From Sindora glabra (Eukaryota; Streptophyta; Magnoliopsida; Fabales; Fabaceae), in the NCBI GenBank assembly GCA_020226215.1, contig CM035235.1:41077352-41141351 (forward strand): DNA of 64,000 nt. Direction: 5' to 3'. Every line of letters starts with the position of its first letter. Position 1 is the stretch's first letter. Positions 35,601 to 49,215 of this stretch are shown one piece after another. A model generated the notes under the pieces. That model was not told the DNA's origin and made no database searches. It saw nothing but the letters and a program-made list of their open reading frames with translations. Position numbers and translations under genes: made by a program.

Positions 35601-38450
35601 AAGTTGCTTATAAAATAACATGTGACTTAGACATGATGTAGCACAAGATATAGGTTGTGGATGAATTTGTTTACATAATCATAGGATGAAATGAGCTATG
35701 TGGCCATGCATTTAAAGCATGGAGTTGCTATGAAAATGTGATGATTATGGCTTAAGATGTGATATGAGAAAGAAACAAATTCTGAACTATGATATGGGAA
35801 TTGTGATGGGGATGACATGATTATTGAGCACCAAATCTGGTATATTACTCATAGAGGGTATAATATTGACCTTGAATGAATAACGATGGACTTGAAAAGG
35901 ATATAAGGATGACTTAAGAATGATAAGGAGATTTATTTACTTTTATTATTGCTTGTTGTGACATGTGTTATGAAATTGGAATCACTACAATGTGACACAA
36001 ATGTGTTGATATGACTATAATATTAGATTTAAACCCAAAATACAAATAGAATAAAATCTTTAAAGTAATACCAAATATTACCACGACGTGAAATACATTA
36101 GTGATCTTGACAGTTGTAGTGAACGTATGATGATGTTTCGAGTTTCAATAGATTTAGGAGTTATATTACCACGAAAGATACTGGGAATTTTAGCACATTC
36201 TATTAAAAAAAATCAGGAAAAGACATTAAGTAGTGGTTGTGTGTCATTCAAATCTTTGCATCTAAACCTTCAATTAGATGAATTCCTACTACAAAAATAG
36301 CGATGTCTATTTAAATAAATGCTCCTAGATGTAGACGTATTGATAACGCAAAATTATTCAAGTCTTTATCAAAACCTTTATGTAGTGTTTAGATTTGGAA
36401 ATTGAAACTAATAAATCAATTATAGAGAATTTAAATTCTACAAGTTAAAATATTCTATTTAGTAATAAATAAGTAAAATTTATAAATTATTTAAGCATTA
36501 TAAGTGAATAATTTAAATTATTAAATTTGACATTTTAAATTTAATTAAAACAAAAGTTATTTTGCAAATTTTAAATTTATTCTTGAAGCTTCATATTAAC
36601 TATTATTCCTTATCTATGAGAACTAAATAAAGTTATGCATTTTTAATATAAAATTTTAAAATTTTTAATATTTACTAAAAAGTTTATGCAGACTCAAAAT
36701 TGTGGTGAAATTCATTAAATTCGGAACTCTGACAAGGAATGGTAGGATGGAGAGCTTTACAATAATTCGTCACAAACAAGAAGAAGGGAGAAATCAACGA
36801 CTTGAAACTCTTGCTCCCAATGCTCTTTTTATTATAATCCGCAGCTGTGATCTTGCATACAATATTATTTTTAATATTTATTTGTTCTGATGGAATATAT
36901 TTTTTTTATAAAAGTATAATTACAAAATATCAAAAATGAGGAAAAATATTTTATTTATCAAATATTAAACATGAAAATCTTAAGAGAAGCAACATCTTCT
37001 ATTTTTAAAGGGGAATTGCTTTCCTCTACTATAATTACTTTAATTTTTATTTTTAATCATAAATTAAATAGATGACTTATCCTTCCTTATCAATATAGGT
37101 ACAAATAATATTTTCTCATGAAAAATATTTTCCCATAAAACAATCAGAGCTTGAATTTTAACTATAACTTTTTATAATTCATCTACCAACCCTTTCTGTA
37201 TCTATTTGTGATTTTTTTTTTTGGGGTATCATTTTAGTGATTTTATCCGATAAGTTGTTGTTACATTATTTTTCTTGTAATTAAATGTTAACGAATATTT
37301 TGTTTGAATTTGATTTCGTATAATTATAATCATTTAAAGATCTCTGCATGTAATTATCTAATGAAACAAAAAAAATATTTAATTTGTATAGTTAAATCGT
37401 GATATAATAAAAAAAGTATAACTGAGGTCACAACTGTTGAGAAAATCAAGATACGCAATATCATCATGCTTATTTCCCATTTTAATTGATATCATTCCAT
37501 TGTATTTTTATAAAGATTTCCTTTTAAGTATTAACTAGTAACAATTAGTTATTCTATTTAATAATTTGTTACATCCGCGCTTGTTAGTCATGCAACAATT
37601 ATGGAAGAAAAATTAATAATTTAAAAAGCTAAAAAATAGGAATGCAAAGAAGTCAAATCATTTGCAAACAATTGAACATTGATTCATAAAATGCCCGATT
37701 CAAGTTTAATTTTAAATAAGTCGAGCCTAAATGAGTTAAACTCAATTAGTACACTAGTCAAGCTTAACTTTATGTTATTTGATTTGAATTGTTTACGAGC
37801 TTAAATGAGCCTAATAGTAGAAAATATATATTTATTTTTATACCATACATAAACAACATAAAATATAAAAATTTAATCTCATTGGTAATTGTTGATGTTG
37901 CATAAAAAAATATAATACTTTGATTGAAATAATTAGTTTTCTACTATATATTATGTTTTTACAAAATATAATTATTAGCATTATGTGATGATTATGCAAA
38001 TACTTTTTATAGATTTGATAGTTGCCAAAAAAATCATATTGATTAGTAAAATGAGATATAAAAAAATATAATATCTAACTTAATTATGAAAGATAAAAAT
38101 TTATACGGTCAAATTAAGGTGAAATAACAAATCATTTGAATGAAGCTATAGAAACTATATTAGGATAATTTTCATAGAAGCTCCAATTTGGAGTTGAATA
38201 TTCCAAATCTTATGAGAAATTAGACCTAAGAACAAATTATTCAAATAAGTTTGTGTAAAATCATTTAGACTTTGATTCGAATTAGATTTGAATTTGACTT
38301 TGAATTATTTGAATTTAATGAAGTTTGGATCAAGATCAAGATCATTTATTTTTTGCAATTTCAAACTTAAACATATATATATTTTGCTTGACTTGATTTG
38401 TTTGCACTCTTAATTATAATCTAGGTTTCTGGAATAATATGAAGATTGAT
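35601..38450. other. Intergenic DNA, no gene supported
   Basis: The stretch 35640-35960 resembles gypsy LTR text at 18030-18260 (for example AAGGATGACTTA followed by GATAAGG). The frames at 36088-36300 and 36702-36890 are on less AT-rich DNA but I recognise no family on either strand. The rest is AT-rich and plain. Confidence 0.45.
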
Positions 38451-39330
38451 CTAGGGTTCCTTTTCATGATGTAGGATACACCTCTGCATATATATCCTTT
38501 CAGAACACTTAAACAAGGGACCCAAGATCAGCTTGGTCACTAGACCCTTCAACAACAAAACTTGAATGACAGCGTTTTTTGGAATAATTCACCTATCCAC
38601 GCTTGAGCCCAGAAATTGGGAATGTCTTGCAATAGTGGAAGATTTGCAGCCCATTTTGTTGACAAAAAACTCCATTTTTACCTCAATTGTTTTCTCAGAT
38701 AGCCCCATGCATGATGGAAATATTTGAAATGCAGAGAAATCTCATCATCAGTCCAACCCCACATTTTGAAAGCAGTAAACTTTCTTGCCCACGCGGATTT
38801 GTTTATCCCTGCCAATATCGAAACAGCATCAATAAATGCACCCTTCAGAGGATTAAATCCCATCTCCTTCACTTCTTCCATAAATGCCTTAAATTGGTGA
38901 GGCGTTCTAGTCAATGTCATGGGTTGGCATTCCACTAATTTGATAATATGAGACTTGGAAACTCCTACTCTTAATAGGTTGATATTAAGTATGGCATATG
39001 TGTTAAGAGAAAAAAGAATGTCGGAAAGTTTAATAGTTTTAAAAAAACTTTTCATTAGACTAAAAAAACTAATAAAGAAATCAAAACAGGCAACAATTTG
39101 TTTCTCCAAGCTCCTTGTTAAGATACTAGGGTTTACAAGTATGATTCGAGGAATGTTAGAGCTCAAAATAGCACCTCTAAACTTTGAAAATTCAATCTTT
39201 GGCGAAAGGTTTTTCTCAAGATCAAGTTGAAGTAGTCTTTGGTATGTTCTTATGGCTTAATAAGGATTAATCTCATGCTTGCTTAAAAAAATGTGGATAT
39301 ATTTGAGTGTAAAAAAAATTGATACATTTA
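38451..39330 (-). pseudogene. mTERF-family pseudogene
   Basis: Minus-strand translation gives AIRTYQRLLQLDLEKNLSPK, then SSNIPRIILVNPSILTRSLE, then EVKEMGFNPLKGAFIDAVS and WGWTDDEISLHFKYFHH. After a one-base frameshift near 38705 come MGLSEKTIEVKMEFFVNKMG and, after an in-frame TGA where CGA is expected, IIPKNAVIQVLLLKGLV, ending in ILHHEKEP and TAG at 38451. These are the helical mTERF repeats of a plant organelle-targeted mTERF protein, which normally binds nucleic acid in mitochondria or plastids. The N-terminal transit peptide and first repeats are missing, and a TAA precedes AIRTYQ. The 162-codon frame at 38678-39166 is only the middle part. It is disrupted at both ends and unlikely to work. 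Confidence 0.88.
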
Positions 39331-39355
39331 CCAAAAAATTTTCGATATGAAAACA

Positions 39356-39360
<5 letters not shown>

Positions 39361-39395
<35 letters not shown>
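39361..39395. repeat. (AT)n microsatellite
   Basis: A pure AT tract just beyond the truncated 5' end of the mTERF pseudogene. Confidence 0.95.
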
Positions 39396-39397
<2 letters not shown>

Positions 39398-39672
39398 AAG
39401 CAGGAAATAAAAACAAAGCAAATATTTAACGTGTCTGACTTCTATCCTAAGGAAGGATGATGAAATTCCATTATAACAATAAAAAGGAAAATATTAATTG
39501 ATTTAACATCTCACAGAATATATATGTATACGCACACACACTTTGATATTAATTTTTTTTTTAGAATAAATTAGGCCTAAGCCCAATGAAAAAAAATCAA
39601 GCCCAACGAAAAAAAATCAAAATTACAAAGTAATACCCAAAATTGAACCAACACTCAAAACTTTGGCAAATA

Positions 39673-39912
39673 CTAAATGATTCATGGCTTGAGGTAGATT
39701 ATTAAGAATAAGAGTTCCTGACTCCAATTGAACATCATAGGAGACCAACTAATTAGCACATAAATTTTCTTCTCTGTAGACATGATGAAGATCCACCTGC
39801 CACTCTTTGTGTAACCAATTCTAAATGATATCTATTAAGGAGTGATTAGTATTCCCTTGTTTATTCAAGCAAGTCAAGAGAGCTTTAAAATCACTTTTAA
39901 TCCACCTCCCAC
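39673..39912 (-). pseudogene. RNase H remnant of an L1-type LINE
   Basis: Minus-strand translation includes GRWIKSDFKALLTCLNKQGN, then HVYREENLCAN, a stop, and LVSYDVQLESGTLILNNLPQ. The HVYREAN-CAD-LA core followed by a hydrophobic tail is typical of the RNase H domain at the end of plant L1 LINE proteins or related reverse-transcriptase-like genes. The reverse transcriptase part is not present upstream. Confidence 0.7.
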
Positions 39913-41294
39913 TCAACATTGATTTAGGGCCTTTTTTTCCTCATATCAGGAATTCAAATTTAAAACTTTTTGATAATTAAATAAATTATCATTCATACCA
40001 TTAAAAAAAATATCAAAAAAAATTTTTTGAAGCTCATTTTCTCAAGAATGGTACATGTACAGGAAGCTCTTACTATAAATAATCTCAAAAAAAAAAAAGA
40101 ACAAATTTTGAGATATTAGAAAAGGAGAAATACAATTTATCTCCTAAATTTTAACTAAATGATAAAAATGGCATATGTACATTAAAATCTTACACTTAAC
40201 TCTCTAAACTTCTAGAAAAAGTAAAACCATTACTTTTGTATTAAGTATAGCAATAATATCTGCTAGCTTTCATTTTCCCATTATGCTAAGTCATTCTTTA
40301 GTTTTGACAAAGGAAAAGTACTCAAGTTTGATGACAAATTTTTTAAGAAAATTAAAGAGCGGTTGAAAAATTATGACCTTATTTAATAATTAACTGATAA
40401 ATGTAACAGTTAATTAATTTAATTAACTATTAACTGATAATTGATTATATTAATTAACTTAATTAGCTGATTGTGTTAATTAAATAAAAGTATTTAGTAA
40501 AATTAATTACTTATAATTAGTTATTTGTATGTAAAATGACATATAGAAGTATGAGTATATTTTATAAATTATTTGAGTATTTTTTATTTTAATATTTTAA
40601 ATCCTATATGTTATTTAGTGGATTAAATTCTTTTATACATAATATACCATTTTAATTTATTATATATTAAATATTTCTTTAAAATTAAATCAATATAATT
40701 TTTATAGTAAATAAATTTACCAATAAAAAATAATAACTATAATTATTTAATTTTTATGTAAAAATAAATATTATAATTTTTATATGTTGATATATAAAAA
40801 ATTTTTAAGAAAATTTATGATTTAAAGTTTCATTATTTTTAAAGAAAAAGAGAGCAATTATGTTGATATTCATATGTTAATTACTTTTTTGCTAAAAAAA
40901 AACTTAATTTAATTTCATGTAATGTTTTACAATTTGGTCAAAGTACCAATAATTCTAAAATCAATGCATCCTTTCTTTGCCAAAAAATTGATATTTTTTG
41001 GTTGAATTTATGACTTTTAGATTAAATAATAATATATTATTAGTAGAGATCTTTTTTTGTTTTGATGAAACTTTGATTACAGTTTCTAAAAAAAATTATA
41101 TAAATAAAGGATTTTTTATACTATTTTTGTTTATATATACATTTGGAATTTTAATTTTCACATTTTTATTTGAACAAAAAATTTATACTATTAATTTAAT
41201 AATATATATATAATTAAATTTGATCTATTATCAATATTAAATATTGTATACTAGTAATAAATGAAAATATGATAAATCACAAAAAAAAAGATAT

Positions 41295-41350
<56 letters not shown>

Positions 41351-44300
41351 CACTGGTAATAAATAAAAAATATAATAAATCACAAAAAATAATATAATAC
41401 ATCATTAAAAAATGATAATAATTAAGAACTTTTAACTATAATGAAGGGGTTTTAACAATTTTGATTAATATGACAATACATAAATAAATGATGATATAAA
41501 AATAATTTATATTGATGATAGATCAAATTTAAAATATATATATATATATATAATGGTATTTGATACTAAAAAAATAACTTATAATAGATATTATTTTTAA
41601 TTATAATCCCTATTTATGGTAATATATTTTTTATTATTTTAATATTATTATTACAAATATAAATAAATAAAATTATTTTAATAAAATACATTTTCCATCA
41701 ACATAAATTAACTCTAAACTAACCTCAAAGGGTTTAATTTGATGGGATGACATGACAGTGCAAATGGACTACCCTCTCTTTAGAAGCGAGACCTCGTTTA
41801 TAAGCCACTCAACAATATTCATATATAAGGATATTTTATTATCACCATAAAATAGATAGAAAATATATATAGCAATTTTTTTTTAATTTGCATGCAGTAA
41901 TATATATCTATAATAATTGTGTTTGACTCACCTCAATTATGTTTCAAAATTGAGTCTAAAATTTTGTAAGATTTTCTTTAAACACATCATTCATTTATTT
42001 TGACTATATCAATTTATTCAAAAATTTAAGAAGATGTAAAATAAATCAAATATTAGACATCACATTCATTGCTCCTCCACCAAATTAAAATTGTATGCCG
42101 TTTATATACTAATCTTTTAGATAGTAATTTACATAAACAACTTAAACAAGCTTTTTTAAAAGTTTCTTAAATATTCTAGTCAAATAATTCAGTTTTAAAA
42201 AATTCTTCATTTATACACTAACATTTTATAATTTTATACATTAACATCATCGTTTCAACATCATCATGTATTCTTCATTTGTACACTAACATTCTAGGCA
42301 ATAATTTACAAAAAAAAATTAAAATTTAAAATTTATAAATCAGGTAAAGTTAACCAAAATTTAACAAATATCATCTTGATTTGGAGAGCTTTTCTGGAAA
42401 GAAAAAACTTGAACTAAATATAGGCGGATCAAACTTTAAAACATCATGTATTCTACAAATTTAATATTATATATTCTTCATTTATATATTTGTCTTTTAG
42501 ATAGTAATTTATAGAAACAACTTAAACAATTTTTTTCCCAATTCCTCAACTATATTAATCAAACAATTCAATTTTTGAATCTATAAATCAGATATAATTA
42601 GCCAGAATTTAACATATAAGACCTTTGGGAGACCTTCTTGAAAAAAATAAAAAGTTCCATTTGGATCATACTTCAACAAGATATTCTTCATGTTTCGAGA
42701 ACATTTACGATAGTATTTCCAAAATAATCGAGTCAACTCATATTTGTGTTAAATTTAACTTAAAGCTTTTTTTTTTTTTTTGAATTTTTAGGAGGTAAAT
42801 TTTAAGCTTTTAAAATTCATATATTATTTTTATTATTCATCCAAAGTTTAGAAGACTACTGTGTAAAATTTTAAATGTTATAAAATATTTTTATCACTCA
42901 ATTAAAATTTAAGGAGATAAATTATATTTTTCCTTGTTAAAGACTCGAGGTATCTAATTAATTCTGCATGAAATACAAGTATCAAACATTTCACAATACA
43001 AATACTTATTAACTAACTACATCACCCAAAAAAAAATCATTAACTACAATTTTTATTGTTTAAAGATAAGCCTAACTTGTTTATTTTTTTTTTAAAGGTC
43101 TAGCTTCACCATCATATTAATATTAACAAATAGTTATATCCCGTCTTGTTTGATCGTAACTATATGTAATCAATATTCATACTTCAATGGGATAAAAAGT
43201 AGGATAATGGTAATCACGGCACCATAGTTGAGGTGTAATTAATAGTTTCTAATTAATAATAATATAATTAATATTAAAATCATATTTAATGTTTTGTTTC
43301 TCTTTAGTAATGTAATTCACGAGAAACACTAATTTTAATACTAATACATTGTTAAAATAAAAACAAATATCAAACTTGATTCTAACATTAATTGTATTAT
43401 TATTAATTATGGGCTATTAATTTGACCTTAATCATCATCTTGGAAGCGAAGACTATCCTTAAAAATATAAGAAAAAGTTATTATTATTTCATAACATAAA
43501 GAATTGGTTGGGTTCATATAGAAAATGAGTTTTTATGAAAAGTTGAATTTGTTAATAAGTAACTTTTTACATAAACTTTCTAGGAAGTGTTCAAAATTTA
43601 TTTGGTTGACAATAAGGAAATAATATTTCCTGAATGATAACTTTTTATATTTTATTTAATTCAACTTTAACCTTTTTAAAAAGTATTAATAAAATAATTA
43701 CTATATCCTTAAAACTATTATGATACATATTATTAAAATTTAGTTGTTTTTAATTCATTTCGTCCCTTAAAATCATGATTATAATATCTTTTGTGTCATA
43801 ATTTTTTTAATTCATAATTTTATATTTTTACAAAAAAATAAATTAACTCATCACTCATAATTTTATAAGAGTTGTCATTAATTAAAATAGAAGAAGATAA
43901 TTTTATTTTTATATCCATAAAAAATATGTGAACTAAAACTTACTTATAGAGAAGTAGATAAATAACTTTTTATACTTCATGAGGAGGGGAAAAGTAGAAC
44001 ATTTGAGAAGTTTTACTTCTCTCAATTTTTTAAATAATGACCAACTAAATTATCAATTTCTTTTCTATTTCCTAAAAGATAAAATTTTTCATACTATTAT
44101 TATGAATCAAATGGGTTCAAAATCCAACTATAATAGAAAAAAATTAATAATTAAAAAAAGAAAAGGATGGAAAATCAACATCCTCAATCAAGATCATGAA
44201 TTAGACGTGCACGAAAATTTCGTATTTGTCCAATAAACACATTATTTATGTACCCCTGCCAATAAAAATTTTCACTTCATTATTATTAAAAGGATTAATA

Positions 44301-44814
44301 AAATAGTTGTGTATACATTAAGTAATTAAGAATTTCTCGAAAAGTTTAAGATGCACGCTTATCTTATGAATGATTTTTTTTTTTTTTTGCGGGGGAAGCA
44401 TAAAATTGGAGAATCATTTTGAGTCTGAGTATCAGATATTAATACATTTCATCCTTATCAACGAAGATCATTTTCAAACTTTAGAATCCTGTTAACATTT
44501 AGTGATTTGACTTCTGCAATTTCGGTGTTATATATTTTCGATGATCCGTGGACGTAAATACCAATTGGGCAATGTTTTTAAGTTAAAATCATGATTGAGA
44601 TTTTAGTTTTTAGTTAATCGTTACAGTTGATAGTAATTGTTCTTTATAACAACATAAAACGATATGTATAAAGGAAAACTAAGTCAAAAGTTAGGTACTA
44701 ACAATTTTTTCCTGTGATAATACGAAAATGACAATCACAGATAGAATACAGGAGTTCGAATCTACGACTCTAACCTCATGTTGGATCTAACGATTATATA
44801 TATACACATATACA
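39913..44814. other. Long AT-rich intergenic DNA
   Basis: Almost pure A/T over much of its length, with (AT)n tracts at 41297-41349 and near 41537-41552. No coding region could be supported. The plus frames at 40998-41213 and 43979-44236 are low complexity. Near 44750 the text GAGTTCGAATCT looks like a pol III B box, but no A box was found at a suitable distance. Confidence 0.5.
41297..41349. repeat. (AT)n microsatellite
   Basis: A pure AT dinucleotide tract of about 53 bp. Confidence 0.95.
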
Positions 44815-47700
44815 CGTAATAACAAAGTCTTATCCAATTAAATGAGGTTGACTACATGAATCACACATCGCCATTGAGCTTTATCCGAAATCAAATTTTC
44901 AAGAATGTTATTTATTAAGTGATCCCTTTTTATAATTTTACTAATGTCCTTTTTAATCTCTTTCTGCATATTTTTGTAGGGCTAAAGATTACATGATTAA
45001 CTCTTCACACTAGTGCTTCAAGCCTCAATTGCACATGTTTGAATTACTTTAATCGATTTTCTATCATTTTTTCATTAATAGGTGTCATGTCAATATTCCC
45101 TCGTATGCATTCATTTCATATCTTGTCCTTTTTTATGTGACTACATATCCATCTTAACATTCTCATTTCTGCTGCCTCTATTTCTTGCTCTTATTGTCCC
45201 TTAAAAGCCTAACATTCACTACCATAAAGTATATTTAGTCATATAACGGTTTGATAAAACTTTTTTAAGCTTGGTAGGTACTTTGCGATCATAGATAACT
45301 CCTAATATCTTTTTCCATTTTAATGATCTAACTTGTATCCTATATATGATATCTCCATCAATTTCTCTATCGCTTTGTAATATTGATCTTAAATACTTAA
45401 ATTTAGACACTTATAGTATGACATACTTTTTAATTCTTACCTCTAAATTATTTCTATCTTACTTCTTATTATATTTACAATGTATATACTCTATCTTACT
45501 CCTACTCAAGAAAAAACCCTTCAATTCTAATGCTTATCTCCAAAGCTTAAGTTTATAATTAATCTCTTCCATTGATTCTTCAATTAGAACTATATCATCC
45601 ACAAATAGTATGATTTAGGGATAGTCTCTTGCATGTCCCTAGTAAAAACATCCAAGACTAGATTAATTAAGTAAAGATTCATGACTAAACCTTGATGTCA
45701 TCCTATTCTTATAGGAAAGTCCTTTGTCTCACCTTTGCAAGTTCTTATACTTGTACTTACCCCATCATACATATCTTGTACAGCCTAGACATATGCCAAA
45801 CAAACTCTTTTCTTTTTTAAAGCCTTCCACAACACTTCTCTTGGTACTCGATCATAGGATTTTTTCAAGTTAATAAAAATTATATGTAAGTCTCTTTCTT
45901 TGCTTCGATACCTTTCCATCAACCCCGATAAAAGATAAATAGCCTATGTTGTAGACCTTCTTGGCGTAAATTCAAATTAATTCTCTACAATCCTAGTCTT
46001 ATCTCTTAATCTATGCTCAATCACTTTTTTTCATAATTTCATCATGTGGCTCATAAGTTTTATCCTTTAATAGTTTACATAATTCTGGATATCTCATTTG
46101 TTCTTATATATAGGCACCAAAATGCTCTTTCTCCACTCATCTGGAATTTTCTTAAACCTTAGAATTTCATTAAACAACTTAGTGAGCTAAAAGATACCCT
46201 GCTCTCCTAAACATTTCCAAATTGTAATAGAAATACCATTAAGGTTAACGACTTTACATTATCCATCCTCTTAAGAGTTTTTTTTACCTCCCTAACTCGA
46301 ATTTTGCTATAGTAAGTTAAATTTTATTTGTCCTCTTGAATTTTTAATTCTTCCATATCCCTAGTCGATTCTTGCCTATCATTGAAAAGCTTATAAAAAT
46401 ACTTCTCCCATCTCTCTTTGATATCTTTATCTACTAGTAGAACTTGTCCTTCTTCATCCTTAACATACCTTACATGGTACAAATCTCTTAATTTCATTTC
46501 CTTATTTTTGGTAAGCTTATAAATCTTTTGTTCTTTATTTTTTATCCCTAGATTTTGATAGAATTCCTCAAAAGTTTTAGATCATGCCTTACTTACTGCT
46601 TTTTCAGTCTCATTTCTAGCCATTCAATACCTTTGCTAATTTTCGGCATTACTGCACATATGTAAGGCTTTAAAATAATTCTTTTTTATTTTAGCCTTTT
46701 CCTATGCACTTTCATTCTATCATCAAGATTTTTTATCTCTTAGTCCAAAACTTTTTAATTCACCTAAGACTGCTTTAACAACAATCCTAACTTTCTTAAC
46801 CATCTTATCCTAAATATGGTTGGCACTTCCTTGTGTTTTCCAATTACCTTCTTCCAATAATATTTTCTTAAGTTATCTATTTTTCACCCTTGAGCTGCTA
46901 TCACTTGATCTTGAGATTCATAACTTGTTATTTTTTCTTTTTGGTTACAAGTTTTAAAATGAATATCAAGGATCAAAACCTTGTGCTATGTAGTAAGGCT
47001 CACCCCCGGAATCACTTTGCAATCCTTACATGCTTTTTTATCTGAGCTCCTTACCAAAAAGAAATCAATTTGTGACCTTGAGTTCTACTCTTGTACTTGA
47101 TTAGATGCTCCTCCCGCTTCTTAAAATAATTGTTTACAATCTTAAAATCATATGCTATCAAAAAATCAAGAATAAATTACCCCTCTTCATTTAGTTCTTC
47201 AAAATCAAATCCTTCATGAGCTTTCGAAAATTGCCTTGCCTCACTATCAATATGTCTATTTAGATCCTCTCTAATCAAAGTCTTTTCTTGTGGAATTCCT
47301 TGAACCAACCCTTCCAGGTCTTCCTAAAACTTCTCCTTCAAATGTGCTTTTAATCCTACTTATAGTGTATAAGCGCTAATGATATTGATAGTCTCCCGTG
47401 CAACTATTAATCTTAAATATAAGATCTTATCCTTAATCCTTTTTACATCCATCAAACTCTTCTTCCAATTTTAGTCTACAATAATACTAACTCCATTCTT
47501 TCCTCTAAGTTTCCTTGTGTACCATAGTTTAAATCATGTAGTGTCTAGTTCCTTAGCTCTCTCTCCAACTTGTTTAATTTTTTGAAGACACATGATGTTA
47601 ATCCTTCTCCAAATCATGGTGTTCATAACTTCTAAAGATTTACTTGTCAATATATGGATATTCCAAGTATCAAATCTAATTATGTTATCTTAAACTAGCT
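44815..47700 (-). pseudogene. RTE-type LINE, endonuclease plus reverse transcriptase, decayed
   Basis: Read on the minus strand from about 47690, the endonuclease start is RFDTWNIHILTSKSLEVMNT, then RRINIMCLQKIKQVGERAKE and KLWYTRKLRGKNGVSIIVD. The reverse transcriptase active-site block is IILFVDDIVLIEESMEEIN, with FVDD at 45594-45605. The C-terminal part reads SKFKYLRSILQSDREIDGDI, AAEMRMLRWICSHIKKDK, MTPINEKMIENRLK and KAQWRCVIHVV. These occur in the order expected for plant RTE non-LTR retrotransposons. Several in-frame stops and frameshifts make it inactive. At about 2.9 kb it is close to full length for the coding part. I did not find target duplications. Confidence 0.9.
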
Positions 47701-48500
47701 TCCTTACCTATATCTGTCCAAAAAAATGTGAAGATCCTTATTGATTTAACACTATATCCAAATGCTAATGTAGCAGCTCTAACTCATTTAACATTATATT
47801 CAAGCCATACAGCACGTTATGTTTGGGTAATAACCTAACATTAGCATAATTAAATCATCATGTATGATCCAAGGTTTGGATTTCAACAAAGTTTTACATT
47901 AGTTATTGAAGGCGTACCATAACCTTAAGAGAGAGCACTTAGGTGACAAGTTAGCATTATCCAACTTGACTAATATATATATATATATATATAATGAAAA
48001 TGTGACATAAAATAAATGTGGAAAGAAAATATATAAAAATATATCTTTTCATTTATTGTTTGGATTTATAGAAAATAAATGGAATGAAAATGATGAAAAT
48101 ATTATTTTTTATTTCATTTAATCAAAAAATAAAAATAAAAATAAAAAATTAATTTATTAAATAATAAATTTACTTATATTATAAGTCAATAAAGTTTATA
48201 AAATGATGAATTTAAATATATCAAATTATTTATCTTTTTTCTACACTTAATGAAAAAATATTTTATTGATTTTCAAAAAACATTTTCAACATATTTTATT
48301 TTTATATTAAATTTTTCATTACATTCAAATAATAAAAAATTATTTTTAACCTTTCTTTTTCTGTTCACATCTTCTCTTTCTTCCTTCTTCTTCCATATTG
48401 CCAAACATAAGGTAAAAAGAAAAACCATAGAAATTATACTTACTGCCAAATCAAAGCATTAAAGAGGCATTGCTTGTAAGAATTTAAATTAAATTTTGTA
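47701..48500. other. AT-rich DNA between LINE and LTR element
   Basis: A short (TA)n tract lies at about 47973-47993. The plus frame 48250-48462 is Phe/Ser/Lys-rich low-complexity text with no family resemblance. No gene supported. Confidence 0.45.
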
Positions 48501-48832
48501 TGGAATTTAGGACACCATGAAAATAAAATTAATGTAAAAGTATAGCTTTATTGTAAATTTAATTCTCCTAGATAAGATAGTATTTAAATAAATACCATAA
48601 GCATATATCTTCTTCTCCTTCTCTTAGAGTGTGCAACTCTTAATAGAACAAGCCAATAAATGAATTAAGTTAGTAGTAGAGATGGAACCTAGCCAATATA
48701 AATAAAATCTTATTAAGCCCTCCCATTACGAGCCAATAAAGATATAAACCTATATTTTAACCATCAAATACATTAATATAAAATTAAGTATCTATAAGCC
48801 TAAATAATAGATTATTTTATAAATTTCTAGCA
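48501..48832 (-). mobile_element. 3' LTR of the LARD-like element
   Basis: On the minus strand it runs from TGCTAGAAATTT to AAATTCCA, with TG..CA ends. It aligns with 53625-53960 throughout. Confidence 0.75.
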
Positions 48833-48840
48833 ACTGACTT

Positions 48841-49215
48841 TAAGTCTTAGTCGCTATAAATTTGTTAGATAGAACATCTCTAAGTTTCAAATTAATATTA
48901 ATTAAGAAACAAATATATAACTTAGGAATTAATTATTAATACCAAATCTTAGTCCTAATAAATTTATTATTAGAATGTTTCAAAGTTTAAAAATGGTATC
49001 AACTAATAGATAAAGGTATATGTATATATATCAAAAACTAATTAATAAATAATAAATCTTAGTCTTGATGAGGTATCATAGGAAATTACATATTAGACTT
49101 GATACCTAACCTTTATCAAGGTAATTTTCATTATCCTAATATGGTGCACATAAAAATCATAAATATATAAGCTTAAAAGCTAACGACTAGCACTAAGTCT
49201 TAGTCTCATAATTAT
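48841..49215. repeat. Repeats of AARTCTTAGTC in the LARD-like interior
   Basis: The motif TAAGTCTTAGTC or AAATCTTAGTC recurs near 48841, 48944, 49054 and 49196, about 100-140 bp apart, each followed by similar AT-rich text. It suggests old tandem duplication next to the 3' LTR. Confidence 0.55.

Noticed and set aside
36281..36340. CTACTACAAAAATAGCG, like a CACTA or MITE end
   Set aside because: No matching inverted end or subterminal repeats were found nearby.
36702..36890. Plus-strand frame on less AT-rich DNA, considered as an organelle insertion
   Set aside because: I could not match either strand to any plastid or mitochondrial gene.
38687..39230. Two plus-strand open frames (38687-38938 and 38955-39230)
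   Set aside because: They are antisense shadows of the minus-strand mTERF pseudogene and have no family resemblance.
44745..44775. B-box-like GAGTTCGAATCT
   Set aside because: No A box at tRNA or SINE spacing on the same strand, so no RNA gene or SINE was called.
45346..45558. Plus-strand open frame
   Set aside because: It is antisense to the LINE reverse transcriptase on the minus strand.
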